64,000 bases of DNA, taken from assembly GCA_029207755.1 (NCBI GenBank), contig JARCOQ010000011.1, forward strand, positions 25,795,712 through 25,859,711. The letters run 5' to 3'. The DNA comes from Chamaea fasciata (Eukaryota; Chordata; Aves; Passeriformes; Sylviidae). The position numbers were made by a program, and so were the translations under genes. A model generated the notes under the pieces. It was not told where the DNA came from. It saw nothing but the letters and a program-made list of their open reading frames with translations, and did no database searches. Positions 33,886 to 44,919 of this stretch are shown piece by piece (position 1 is the stretch's first letter; the number at the start of each line of letters is the position of its first letter).

Positions 33886-35389
33886 TGTGTTAACAAAATG
33901 CTGGTGATTCTTTGGTATGGAATGCATAATCTAACTGCTGGACATTAGAAAAATCTCTGATATTCTAGATGGGGGAATGTTTCTAGCCCCTCCATATATT
34001 CTTTTCCTGTTTCTAAGAATTAATTTCTTTTTTTTTATACAGAAAAGCACTATAATTTTTCTAATTTTTCTCAATGAGCCATTTTATTCATTTGGTCACT
34101 GATGGCTTGAGATATCAACTTTTATAAAAAAAACTTTTGCGGGGAGCAGATACTCCTTTTATGACACGGCCATTTCTGGTGGGTATTCATAGTTGTTGAG
34201 ACTCATGCTAAATCCTAAGGTTTTGTTTCCCCACTGAACTGTCTCTTTAAATGAAAACTCTTTGCCCGCTCAGGAGGTGTTGGAGAAGTTCTCACTGGGG
34301 ATGTGCAGTGACCTTGGTGTTGTGTGCCATTTGTGCATCATTAAAAGGTTGTAATGAAGCTCTGCCACACACAGATTGTAAAAGGTCAAGCAGAAAGTTG
34401 GGAGCCAATGAGGTTGGGAAGAAAAATTGTGCTAGCAGCAGAGGTTGAGGGATTCATTATATTGATGCTATGGGGTTTTCAGCAGAGTAATAACTGAGTT
34501 AGCAATAGAATGTAAATCTTCTCAACCACTTAGTCTGAGCCTGCTTCTTCTTGATTTGTGGGGATATATTTTTACTAGAGTACAGGAAAAGTCATTATGC
34601 TTTCAAGAAAGCCACTGGAACTAGTTAATGCATTGTAGGTAAAAAGACAGAAGATAAACAGAACTGGATGTGGCTCATCTGTAAAAGCAGGGTATTGGTG
34701 ACAAAAAGAGAAGGATTGTGCCAAACAAAAATGTTTATGCAAAATAATTGGAGTTGCTGCACTGGATAATTGTAGGTTTGCAGGTTTTGGTTGGCAGGTT
34801 ATGTCATATCTGTGTAGAATGCTGTGATAATAACTCTAAAGGTTGGCTTTTCGGTTCATAGCACGGGAAGGGGCAGTGGCCTTTCAGAATCATATTTACA
34901 TGGGAAGGGATCCTTCAGTCCCACAGACTTCATCATTCCCTGTTTCTCAAAAAAACAACCCCAAGCAGAGGTGCTCATCAGAGAGACACTTAACAGACCA
35001 TGTAACTTCCTTGCATTATAGTTGAAATTAATAATATGGAAGAATAGATCTAAATTGCAATTTCTATCCCTTTACAAAAATTGGGAGTAACTAAACTAAA
35101 TGGAACAAATTTGCTTTCCGATTCTCTGGAAATGCTGAATTAAGTTCTGGCATAATTTGTCACAGTCTGGACATAGACAAAAAGTCACCTGAAAGGCTGT
35201 GGGTTTGTGATATTTTTATAGTCTTGGATACAGGATTTTACTCAATTGCTCTCTAACATTAGATAATTTTTGATACGTATGGAAAAAATAGTTACTTTTA
35301 ATTGTTCGCCGTGTTATCAACTTGATTTTCTAGAAGTGGTTTCCTTAACATGAGAGGCACAAACCTGGCATGACAAATCCAAGACATTT
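33886..35389. other. Non-coding, nothing specific
   Basis: Unique sequence with a short T run near 34028. No element identified. Confidence 0.6.
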
Positions 35390-35551
35390 TCTGTTAATTA
35401 TTTAAAGATCCTCAGCTGGGGGAAATAAAATGCCAAATATATCTAATTCTAATCCAATATCCATGGAAGTCATCGGGAGTCTTTCTGTGGCTTTCAGTGA
35501 CCAGAGCCTGCAATGTCCTCCAAAGTCTTTGCATTTCACCCAAATATTTAT

Positions 35552-35569
35552 TAATTTATATATAAATTA
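35552..35569. repeat. 18-bp perfect palindrome
   Basis: TAATTTATATATAAATTA is its own reverse complement. TAAT/ATTA cores at both ends and TATATA in the middle could serve a homeodomain dimer or MEF2-like factor. It sits inside the putative regulatory block 35390-36170. Confidence 0.75.
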
Positions 35570-35821
35570 TTTAGGGAATTAGTTCCCAAAAAAAAAGGAA
35601 AAGTGTATAAAAGCTGCTATCATCCTCACTGTTATCCACGTGGAGGCTCATAATTTTCTGAACTTGGGTGGTAGAGGAAGGACCAAGTCCATTGCTCCCG
35701 AATGGTCCTAACAAACATAAACGTCAACGTTCATCACTTTTTGTTCCTGGCAGATGATCTCGTAATGAATCTAATGTGTCAATTACAGCCAGCTTTGAAA
35801 AAAGATGCTCAAAGTATCAGG

Positions 35822-35845
35822 AAAAAAAAAAAAAAAAAAAAAAAA
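35822..35845. repeat. Poly-A run
   Basis: About 24 A residues, the longest homopolymer in the window, between two enhancer-like blocks. No AATAAA lies just upstream and no retrocopy can be seen. Confidence 0.95.
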
Positions 35846-36170
35846 GAAGAGTGACTAAACCAGATTATTTGGCATTCAGTCAGCTTCCATCAGATCGCTG
35901 TAAATTACCCGTCACATTATTCCATTGCTGAACATGCTTTGTTTCAACAGCCTCAGCTAAACAGTTACATATTTTGTACCTTTCTTCTGTCACACTTTCA
36001 TACTTGCTATGCAGCTGTTTTGTTCTAGAAAATACCATCTCTCCACAAACTGTGATTAAAGAGCTCAAAGGGGTTTTCAAAGCAAGCCTTAATCAATATT
36101 GGAGGTTTATTCTTTTGTGCATTGATTATTATGCTAAGGTGTTTAATTAATCAACAGATGTTATTTTAAT

Positions 36171-37206
36171 AGAGAAAACATTACTGAAGAAGCGATAATG
36201 GAAAATTACAGGAATTTTTTTTGACACCAGCTTGAAGGTTTCTTTTAACACTTGCCCACCAATCCTATGAACTTGAGACACTCCTGCTAATCCAAAACTG
36301 TCCCTTTTGGAGGCTTTTATCTGCTTGGTCTCAAGCTCCATCATAAATAATGTCTACAACCAAGAATCCCCACTCCCAGATTTACCCAGTATTTCTCTCA
36401 AAAATGGAAGAAACTCACATCTTGGTATGGCCCCTTTTCCTTAACTATATTACAGAACCAAATCCCTGAAGTCTGTTGCAGTGCTATTGAGCCTTGTCTC
36501 TGCATTTGGATGCTATTTCAAAGACACCCAGTTTGTAGGTATTTCAAGTGCGGTCTCAAGAGTCAGGCTCCCTGAGGTTGTCCAATTCATTCCTTTGTAG
36601 CAAACAGGATCAACCATACTGCTGGCATTCCTGATGGCTGTCAACATCCATCCTTGTACACTTCTAGAGAGGAGATGACTGCATGTAACTATCCTTAGCT
36701 TTAGATGGTTTTTTTCCTATTTATTAGCCAAAATTTCTCTTGCTTCACTTATTCCTGATGCTGCCATCCATGAAGGAAAGATTAAATGAAGGAGTCATTT
36801 ACATATTATCAAATCTCTTGTATATCCTCTTCCTTAACATTAAAGCCTAAACATTTCACATTGTTCCTTGTCTCTGCTGCTGTTCCCTGAACAATTCTCT
36901 CTGCTTTTAGTTCCTGTCCAAGAAACAGAGGCAGCTCTCTAGACAAAGCCTTCCTAGTACTTATTAGAGCAAAAAGGATCGTTCTGATCGTCCTAGAGGT
37001 GCTGCTCCTGTTTGTGCATCTTGTTTTCTGAAAAGGCTTCTGCAGAACATGTGGGTGCTGGATAAAGACCAAGCTGCAGAACCATTCAGGGCAGGGAGGG
37101 CACTGATGCCACTGTGTCACCTTGTGCCCCCTTCTCACTGCCATTGCAAATCTGTTCTGTTCTAGAGCTGTAGAGTCTCAAACTCCGTCCCACAGCTAAA
37201 ATGCAT
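36171..37206. other. Non-coding, nothing specific
   Basis: Unique sequence, C/T-richer from 36.4 kb onwards. The 111-codon reverse frame at 36809-37144 has no recognisable domain. Confidence 0.6.
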
Positions 37207-37235
37207 TGGGTTTTTTGGTGGGGTTTTTTGGCAGG

Positions 37236-37266
<31 letters not shown>

Positions 37267-37336
37267 GGGGTTTTTTTGGTTGTTTTTTTTTTCTTGGTGG
37301 GTTTGGGGTTTTTTTGTTTTGTTTTGTTTAGTTTTT
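37207..37336. repeat. Long T/G-only tract (about 130 bp)
   Basis: The largest of these tracts. GGG/GGGG runs alternate with T6-T10 runs, and the middle is a GTTTT pentanucleotide repeat (about five units from 37240), which recurs near 37315. Apart from two isolated C residues the plus strand is only T and G. Its reverse strand gives a spurious lysine/proline open frame. Strand bias and G runs make R-loop or quadruplex formation conceivable. Confidence 0.9.
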
Positions 37337-39020
37337 TCATTTTAACCCAAATCTGGTACAAGCAGTCCTAATTATCCACAAATGCTTCCTTTGAAACTTT
37401 CAATACGACATTTGGGCATCCAGTTGGGCTGCCAAGGGTTAAGAGTCTGTTCTATGCCAACAAAACCAGCATGTCCAGGTAGAGGTTTGGTTAGTTCTGC
37501 CCTGCTTGCTCTGACTTCACTGTTTAGGATCTGTAGAGCATGAAAAGAGCACGAGGCTGTAGAGAAGTAAAAATGAAGGAGGTCCGAATCGCCTGTCACT
37601 CTGTGCGTTCACATAAGACAAAGTTCTGTTGAGTAAGTGGGACCTTTTAGTCTCATTTTCTTTTTAAATCAGAATTATATTTGGTTTAGGCTGTTTGTTT
37701 GAAAAACTTACTTGCTTTGAAGAATGTATATGGCACTGTGACAATATTTTCTATTTATATTCACTTCCCAAAATGTACATTGCATTGGGTAACAAGGCTT
37801 TCGGTTCCATGTATCAATTCTCCTTTGCTAGTATGTCGTAAATGTTTTGCTAATTACAATCAGTTAAGATACATGAGACATTATGTCATTATTCCCATTA
37901 CAGCATCATTCTTTCAGTGAGTTATCTCTGCTATTGACAGTGCAATTATTTCACTGCTGGAGAGTGCAAACACGTATGAAAAACAAGATAAGTTATCAAA
38001 AATAGCACCTTCAGAATAAAAATGAATGATGAATACATGTGCCTTGAATTGTGTCGAATACATATAATCTGTTTTCTCACAATCACTGGAAAACAAAAAA
38101 TACTTTTTGATACCTTTTCTTCCTTTTATTTAAAATGTGATTCGTACCCAAATAAAACTACTTGGCATGTATATTTAGGGAAACCTGAAGTATAAACTTG
38201 TTTCAAAGCCAGACACATTTGCTTGGGTTCAGTAATCAGAAGATATTGGGTTTGAAACTGCAGATGATTTATTTTCCTAGGGATTTTTCTTGGATTGAGA
38301 TTTGCAATACCTTTGGTTTGGAAAATGTAGTTTTCTTTATTCTCCCTGAAAACAGATGCAAGCAGAATGTTTTAAGATGCAAAACCATTGTTCCCACAGT
38401 AACTTTATGCTTTCCAATTTAGGTCAATATTTTGGGATAGACAGTATGAAGGTGTTATTGGCCTGACTGACCAAAATATGGACTGTTTCTCGGGCCATTT
38501 TTGGCACGACAGTGCTATGTCTCGGATTAAATTTAACGTAGTGGCCCAAAAGCAATACTATTGAGATGGATTGTAGAGGTTTTATCTATTCTGAATTCTC
38601 CATTTTGAATCACACGCTATATATTTGTAATCCTGTTTTGGCTTTTCAAAAATGCATCTCATTATTTTCAGCAACAGATTCTGCTAGGGATTGTGAGTCT
38701 TGGAAAATGACTGAGCTTCAGCTGAGGCCAAATTTTGCAACAGTATGTTAATGAAGCTTGAAAAAAAAGTCTCCATTTTCATGTTGAACCATATAATAGA
38801 GTTAGCACTTCAGTGCCCAAATTATGTAAGTGACAGAGAAAGGGAGAAATCAAGAGCCCTACTCCCAAAGCAGTGGAATTAAACAGGCTGCAGATCATAT
38901 TGAGGATCCGTGCTTGTGCTCCTTCTATTATTAGACAGAAGATTCCTTCCTGTAGGGCACTGTTAATGAGCCAATAATTTTTGGAGTCACTCATTATCTC
39001 TCTCATCACACCAATGCTCC
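37337..39020. other. Non-coding, nothing specific
   Basis: Unique AT-rich sequence leading to the CpG patch. The reverse 174-codon open frame spans 38779-39303, but only its 39135-39251 part has splice support. Confidence 0.6.
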
Positions 39021-39084
39021 CCGGGTGACCCACCTCCCGCGCCCGGCCCATCCGCGCCGCTGCTCCCACCGCCTTTCTGCCGAG
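39021..39084. promoter_or_regulatory. Short CpG-dense patch
   Basis: About nine CpG dinucleotides occur in 64 bp, including CCCGCGCCCGGCCC and CCGCGCCGC, in a window where CpG is otherwise sparse. It is far shorter than a standard CpG island. It sits about 50 bp downstream, in reverse-strand terms, of the candidate exon's donor. It could be the remnant of a small promoter, a constitutively unmethylated enhancer or a GC-rich transcription-factor cluster with Sp1-type cores. Confidence 0.4.
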
Positions 39085-39134
39085 AGAGTCAAGAGGGAAT
39101 GGTGTCACATTTAATGTAATTTGACAGCTTTTAC

Positions 39135-39251
39135 CTTCACTATCTCGGGCCGTGGCCTTCAGGAGATCACTGAGCTTTAAGAACATCCGCTTCTCCTGGG
39201 CGGTGCTGGCTGTCTGTGCCTGTGTGAGTCTCCTGGAGCGCTGTGGCGGCG
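39135..39251 (-). other. Candidate 117-bp internal exon of unknown gene
   Basis: Read on the reverse strand, a polypyrimidine run ends in TTTCTCCTTCAG with the exon beginning at 39251, and the exon ends at 39135 in GATAGTGAAG before a GTAAAAGC donor. The length is 117 bp, a multiple of three, and both boundaries fall in the same codon phase (phase 1), so skipping it would keep the frame. Only one of the three forward frames is open; the other two hit stops. The open frame contains the peptide QEKRMFLKLSDLLKATARDS, with basic and leucine-rich character. I do not recognise the protein. An open frame over 39 codons is not rare by chance, so the argument rests on the paired splice signals, the CpG-rich flank and the constrained-looking surroundings. 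Alternatives are a non-coding RNA exon, an alternative first exon (ATAAATA lies about 90 bp upstream on this strand) or coincidence. Confidence 0.33.
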
Positions 39252-39309
39252 CTGAAGGAGAAAGCTCTTGGCTGCGAGTACTCACACCAGCCAAGTGCCT
39301 CACCTCACC

Positions 39310-39520
39310 CCTGTTGAGTGGGGGGCTGTTGCAGATGGATGTTTTTATTTATGGCAGCTTGTCATCGCTCCTATTGAGGCTTAACGGTGTATTGCTGTGA
39401 GATGGGGTCATCAGGCCGCTTATTAACTTGCCCAGCAGGAAAATAAAAATGCCTTTTGGGCCCCATTGGCAATATTTCTTGAGTAGCTGCTATTTAATCA
39501 CCTTCCTGATATGTCTGGGA
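39310..39520. promoter_or_regulatory. Putative conserved non-coding element next to the candidate exon
   Basis: The stretch has the texture of deeply constrained non-coding DNA: no simple repeats and mixed composition. Dense sites include TTTTTATTTATGGC near 39341, ATTGAGGCTTAA, GGTCATCAGGCC, TTATTAACTTG, GGAAAATAAAAATG, a CCATTGGCAATATTT NFI/CCAAT-like segment near 39463 and CTATTTAATCACC. On the reverse strand it would be the promoter-proximal or intronic region upstream of the 39135-39251 candidate exon. The conservation claim is untested. Confidence 0.35.
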
Positions 39521-41379
39521 TGTCAGTCGTCTGCACTGCATATTTTACTGAAGTGTATAGAATGAGGTGTGATAATGATTTCTATATTCATAGTAATGAA
39601 GTAGTAGCTTCCCCACGGTATCTGAAATTGCTGTGGCTCCACAGCATCAGGGATACTTATGACATCAAAACCCAAGTTGCTGTATTTTATACCTTTGCTG
39701 CTGGCACTGAATTTCTAGGTGGTTACTCAACCAATTAAACCTGGTTTATTACTTTTAATTACCTGTCTGGTCTACTTTGTTTTCTAATTTATCAAACCGG
39801 GCTAGAATATTTTATACATAGTTACTACTTTGCTAACAGACAAGGCGCCTACATGCCACACTATGTCATGCAGTTAATGCTGTTGCTCAAAAGTGCATTA
39901 TGAGAGGTGGGAAGGACATTTTTAAAATATCATTTCAAGGATCCTAGACCCAATTTGTGACTCTTCTTAGAGTTTCAAGTGCAGCCCAGTCTGTAAATAG
40001 CAGTATTTGCAAAACCCCACACTGACATCTGAGAAATTGCATTCTTTTCCTTGAAGCTGTTATAGGGGAATCATTTGGCACTTATTTTCTTGTTGAATTT
40101 ACAGCAAAAATAGTTAAGTAAGAGGGTGCTTTTCTCAGAGTTGTGTACTTACTTCTGACAGTCTTGCTGATTGGAGAAGGCACGTGAACACCAAGAAAAG
40201 ACAGACCAAGTGGAACTTGCAGGGCTCCATGGATGTGTGCTGAGTAATTTCTCACAGCTTCTCCACCTCCCTCTTCTTTTCATCTTCAGCTCATGGCCAG
40301 TGTATATCCAAAAGTTGTCTAGGATTTCTCTTCTGGAGCTCTGAACGAAGTGTCCGTTTTGTATTTCCTTTATGTTAATGAAAATGTGCTCATTTCCCAG
40401 GCAAACCTCAGGATGAATTCCTCATTCTCAGCTTGGACCACTTGGCAGTTGTCAAGACAGCTGATTCCTTCTTTTTCTTCCTCTCTCTCTTCTTTTAGAC
40501 TCCATTTCAGGAAGCTGTTCTTTGAAGCCATCCTGCTTTCTGTGAGGGTTTTTTGCAGCTATATGTCCTGTTTGCTTTCTCTTTTCCCACCATGAGTCAT
40601 CTTTGATTGGTTTTATTTGCAACAAGCTTAAAAAAACTGTTCTGTGCTGCTGAATCAAAACCTTATCCATCATCCTGTCATCTGTCCAAACTAACACCCC
40701 AGCAATGCCAGAGATCTTACGTGACTATTCAGTTTTAAGCCAAATTCATCATATCTAAAAGAGAATTCCCTCACCCTTTTCTATTCCTTCCTGGTGGAGA
40801 TGAATAGCACTGTATTCTGCCTCTAAAAGCTCATTGAAAATGGCTTATAAGACTTGTAAACAATAACCCTACAAGTGTGAGGTCAGCACTTAATTCTGTG
40901 GAAAGTTTTCTAGAATAATATTTTTTAGTTTGTCTCCCTTGTTCTCCTTTGCTTTATTCCCTTGTTGATTATAACCAAGATCTCAAACTCTTTTGGGGAA
41001 AATCTGGGTGCACAGCACCAACTATTGAGCTAATCAGTCTGGGACTGCTAAACAACGTAGAGAAAGTAAGTCAGAATATACTAATGGCAGACTACATGAA
41101 ACCCTAGAAAGTGATTCATCATTGGGGGGCTATTGGAACTAAAGCTTTATTGCATAGGATTTCAGTGACAAACTGAAGCTGCAAGGCAAGTGAAATACGT
41201 CCCTTTAATTTGCAGTTGTCCACAGATTTTATGTGTGTGTGTGTGTGTGTGCTTGCTGTAAGACAAAGAGACACCACATAATTCCTCCTTATTGCACGGA
41301 AAAAGCCTTCAGCTGAATTCCTGCAGGGTGGTGTGAACCTCGCTCCCAGACCTGGCAGTGCTCTTCAGCGTGGGTTGAA
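39521..41379. other. Non-coding, nothing specific
   Basis: Unique sequence containing the TG microsatellite at 41232. A CT-rich run (CTTCTTTTTCTTCCTCTCTC) lies near 40468. No exon recognised. Confidence 0.6.
41232..41251. repeat. TG dinucleotide microsatellite
   Basis: About ten uninterrupted TG units. Simple sequence, likely polymorphic. Confidence 0.95.
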
Positions 41380-41710
41380 CTTGAACTAACAAGGGTTGCA
41401 TCCTTGGAGAGCCGGGTTTTGGCACGTTCTCTCCCAGTTTTCAGCGAGATCACCAAGAAATCGCGGCCTCGGTGGTTCCAGAGGAAATATTTCACAAAAT
41501 CGCTGGCGGAGCGTTCAAGGCGAAGAGCCAGGGAGTCTGCAGAGACGGGTTCCCATCCTGACAGATGATGCATTTTTAGAGTGGGTCTGCATTGTTGGCG
41601 TGCACCCTCGATGAGCAGCACCCAGGAGCCTGCAGCAATCACCCACAGAGCCGTGGTTACGGCAGAGCCCCAATATTTCACAGAATCTGCTGACGAAATG
41701 GGAGAGGGGG
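41380..41710. other. GC-rich, CpG-containing patch with a diverged internal duplication
   Basis: This patch is richer in GC and CpG than its flanks (TCGCGGCCTCGG, CGCTGGCGGAGCG). Two blocks about 189 bp apart are alike: 41449-41510 and 41638-41700. Each starts with ATCACC, then a GTGGTT core, an AGAG word, AATATTTCACA, AATC, and GCTG-CG. A reverse-strand open frame of 205 codons covers it, with an acceptor-like pyrimidine run ending in TTTCGTCAG near 41694 on that strand. The translation is not recognised, and a frame of that length is within chance for this window. It could be a decayed mobile element, an old exon or a duplicated regulatory module. Confidence 0.35.
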
Positions 41711-42589
41711 GAAGTAATTTGCAATGCTTGGGGTCACTCAGGTACAAATCCTGCTCTCTTCTGTGACTGACAGAGCTCAGGAAGAAAAAAAACTTTTCCT
41801 GAACTCTTAGAAGGACAAGATTATATGCCTGTTCACATATGTGCAGCTGCTTTTTCAGTGCTGTGCAGCAAAATGTCACGGAGGATGTACCAATATGTTG
41901 GTGCAATGACCTGTAGCAGTTACAAGTCGTAGAACTGGCAAGCGGCGGCCTTCAGAAAACTCCAAGCTGCCAGTCCCAACTTTTAGGCAGCAAATTTCCC
42001 TGTAAATAGGCTATTAATCAATTTAGACAGCAGGAAATGTGAGTGATCAGAGCAAAGACTGGCACCTCGATCAAAATACACATTTTATTTACTTGCATTC
42101 ACAGGTGATGTGAGCTGACTGGAGCAGAGGAAGAGCCTCTTAATTTGAAATGTTTCGAGTACAGAGTTTATAGGAGCCAAGGAAACTTCTGTTTGATGGC
42201 TCTGCATGGATTTGCGTGTATTGAAGTGAATGGGGAAAAAAACCCAACCTGTTTATTTGTTTGTTAGTATTCAGACCTGCAGACTGCTTAAGGCTGTGGG
42301 TGTATTGGTCTTTCCAAAAGAGAAACACTTTTTGTTTTGAGATCTCAACATAAAGGCCTTTATAAAGACATTTTGGTTACACTTCTAGCGCTTTACCTGA
42401 AAAATAAACCTTCAGGATTATTAGCCTGGTGTCATTAGGAACAAAAACATTCCCTTTAAAAAGCAGATTGAAAGGTACTTTGCAGGAACAAACAGGATTC
42501 TGCAGTGTCTGCTGGGTAATAGGTGCTATTTCTTTTATTGTGCTTTATGAGCAGCAAGACACGAAGCTTGGAACGTTTTGAAAGTACTG
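41711..42589. other. Non-coding, nothing specific
   Basis: Unique sequence. No repeat or exon identified. Confidence 0.6.
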
Positions 42590-42840
42590 CTGGGTGAAGG
42601 GGGCAGATGAGGAGCGGGGCGGAGAGGTTTGGGAGGGTTTATGTCTGCTGTGCTGTAGGGATGTGGTTGGAAGCAGTACCTTGTCCGGGCTTTGCCGGGC
42701 TCTGGGGGCAGGAATGCTTCCTTCCAGTTTGTCCCCTCTCTGCGGTGTGTCCACACCCCAAGGTGCAGAGCCTGAGAAAATAGTAAACACCCAGACCGTG
42801 CCCCTCAGAGGAAATCCCAATCTCGCTGGATTAATGGGAT
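42590..42840. other. GC-richer unique patch
   Basis: Includes GGAGCGGGGCGGAGAGG (Sp1-like GGGGCGG) near 42611 and CCGGGCTTTGCCGGGC near 42687. Open frames on both strands are compositional. It could be a weak promoter-like patch; no TATA or exon model is convincing. Confidence 0.35.
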
Positions 42841-44814
42841 CTATGTTTTAAATTAAGGTTTGTGCTTTAATAAGTAAACGTCTTGATTTCTGAAAAGGGT
42901 AAAGTTACAATTATACAATATTTGCTAGCCAAACCATGGATTTGGGTGGCTGAAGGTATCGAATTTCCTTTTCATTCAATAACCAGCCCAGTATCCAGGT
43001 GTATGCTAAATGCAGAAGGACCTTATCCTGCAGGTGTTTCTGCTGATTTCATGCAGTAATTGAGCCGTGAGGCCTACACAGATCCTCCACTGTATGCAAT
43101 GTAATAGAGTGGGAAGTGGAGAAGCAATCGAGTTCCTCCTACCCCTTATTGCTCAGCTCGTGTACTTTATGTGGTAGCATGTGAGTTCTCAAAACTTTTG
43201 GAAAAGCATCTGCCTGCTGGGCACTGAAGTCAAGTGGGACATTAATATTTTGAGGTAATTACTAATCCCTTCTGCTTCCTCCAGGAAGGATTTCTCTCAT
43301 GGCTGGGCTAAAGCAACTTATTTCAGATTTGTGACACACACTAAGCATGTATGTTTTCTCTTTTCTTTATGATTCATATGTTCTTCTGTCTCCCAGCTTA
43401 TTGTGTCCTGATGTCTCTTTCAAACTACACAGTTCCAAATGATAGGAATAAAATAATCAGTTGCTCTAGAACTCATCATTTGAATGATAATATACTGAAT
43501 CAATAAAACAGATGATAAAATATAGCTTTAAATGGGCCTGACTACATATTTTTCTTTCTCTCTCTAAAGTGCACGTAATGGTTTTCCATTCCTGACTTGC
43601 AGCCTCCAGTGAATCTTTGCTACTTTGGTCCTGTGGTCATGATTTTAACAGGTGCCTGTGGTAAATAACCTTGCACATGACTCCTGTCTGGAGCTTTTAT
43701 GATTTTTGTTGTTCCAATTTGAGCAATTTAGCTTTATTTCCAGTGGGTCCAAAAGAAAGTTCACCTCTGCTTTCTCTCTTCACCATCTTGAAACTTCAAA
43801 CTGTTGGGAGCAGCCTTGCATTTGTGAGTGAATTCTTTCATGGATATTCTCATCATAAGAGCACTTGGTATTAGTACAGAAATATTATCTCCATCGAGGC
43901 TCATCTCCTTGAAATATTTTCTCATTTTCTAAACACTGAAGACAAGGTAAACTGCACTGCCTAAAAGAAAACACTACAGCAATTCAAGGTTATTGTTCTA
44001 GTTATCATCAGGGAGTTTCTCACGAGTTGGTATTTGGATTTCTTTAATGAAAATCAATGAGTGATTTTAAAGCATTTTCAAAACTTACTAGCTGTGGTGT
44101 AACCTGGTTGAAAACTGCAGTGATGCTGGTATGAGTAGACTAAATGTAATTCAGGTGTAAACTGGAAGTTTGTTTGCTGTAGTTCAGCAATGCCAGTCTA
44201 TCCCTGTCACTTCATGCTCACCTGCAGGAAGAACACAGGGTGAAGCAGTGCTATTTATCTCCTTCTCACATGTAAAAGAGATTTTTTTTTCCCCACTTTT
44301 TTCTCTTCCTGCAGCAAGATTTGCAGCAGCTACAACTCTTCTCACTCAGGAGTGCAGTGGCAGCCTTGCAGGGAGGAAAGGGGAAATAAATGTACATTTT
44401 TACGTTAATGGTACATGTTAACCCCTTAACCCCCCACAGGTAAATGTTTCGGTGTTACCCAGTTACTGTAATGTTATGATGTAGAAATGCCAAAGCATCA
44501 GGCACATGGCTCTGTAAATGGTTCCTGTGTGTTTTTCTGCTCTCCTCTTTGTTACTGTGATTGAGGGGTTTTTTGTATCCAGATAACCTCCCATTTCGCA
44601 GGAGTGCCTTTTAAATTAAGTGAGATGGGGATCAGTGGTCTCCTACTTTGGGGCCAATTTTGCTGGTTCGTCTGCTAAACTGTGCTTTTCTAACTTCACA
44701 AAATCACTTTAATTCCAGTTAAACTACTTCATGTTATTAGTGACCTCAAAATGTGCTACCCTGGTTATACAGGATAAGGTTAAGGCTTTTCTCTCTGAGC
44801 TAGCTCATTGAATT
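42841..44814. other. Non-coding, nothing specific
   Basis: Unique sequence with short pyrimidine runs near 43551 and 44282. No element identified. Confidence 0.6.
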
Positions 44815-44870
44815 AGGGGGCAGATTCTGAGCCACTGTAAAGTGGCATAATAAAAATTGATCTTAGGGGA
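44815..44870. repeat. Possible end of the same ancient repeat type
   Basis: GGGGGCAGATTCTGAGCCACTGTAAAGTGGCATAA resembles the terminal part of the reptilian repeat suggested at 50.1 kb, in which a GGGYCAGATTCTGA end precedes a CACTGGTGTAAA-like block. Only about 35 bp can be compared. It abuts the constrained-looking block at 44920-45140, so the enhancer-like sequence could partly derive from an exapted repeat. Confidence 0.28.
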
Positions 44871-44919
44871 GCTACGCTACTTTGCATCGAGTGAGGACAT
44901 AGCCCTTCCTAAATCTTAA

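Larger units (their letters stand above)
35390..36170. promoter_or_regulatory. Putative conserved non-coding block split by a poly-A tract
   Basis: The left part (35390-35640) contains CTAATTCTAATCCAATATCC, TCTTTGCATTTC and an 18-bp perfect palindrome at 35552-35569. The right part (35850-36170) contains CCCGTCACATTATTCC, CTCAGCTAAACAG, TGTGATTAAAGAGC, ATTATTATGC and GTTTAATTAATCAAC. A pure A run at 35822-35845 lies between them. The texture on each side is that of constrained enhancer DNA; the A run would be a later expansion. Confidence 0.33.

Noticed and set aside
35822..35845. Poly-A as the tail of a processed pseudogene
   Set aside because: No AATAAA signal or gene-like sequence lies upstream and no target duplication is visible.
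37086..37361. Reverse open frame with a long lysine/threonine/proline run
   Set aside because: It is the translation of the A/C strand of a low-complexity T/G tract.
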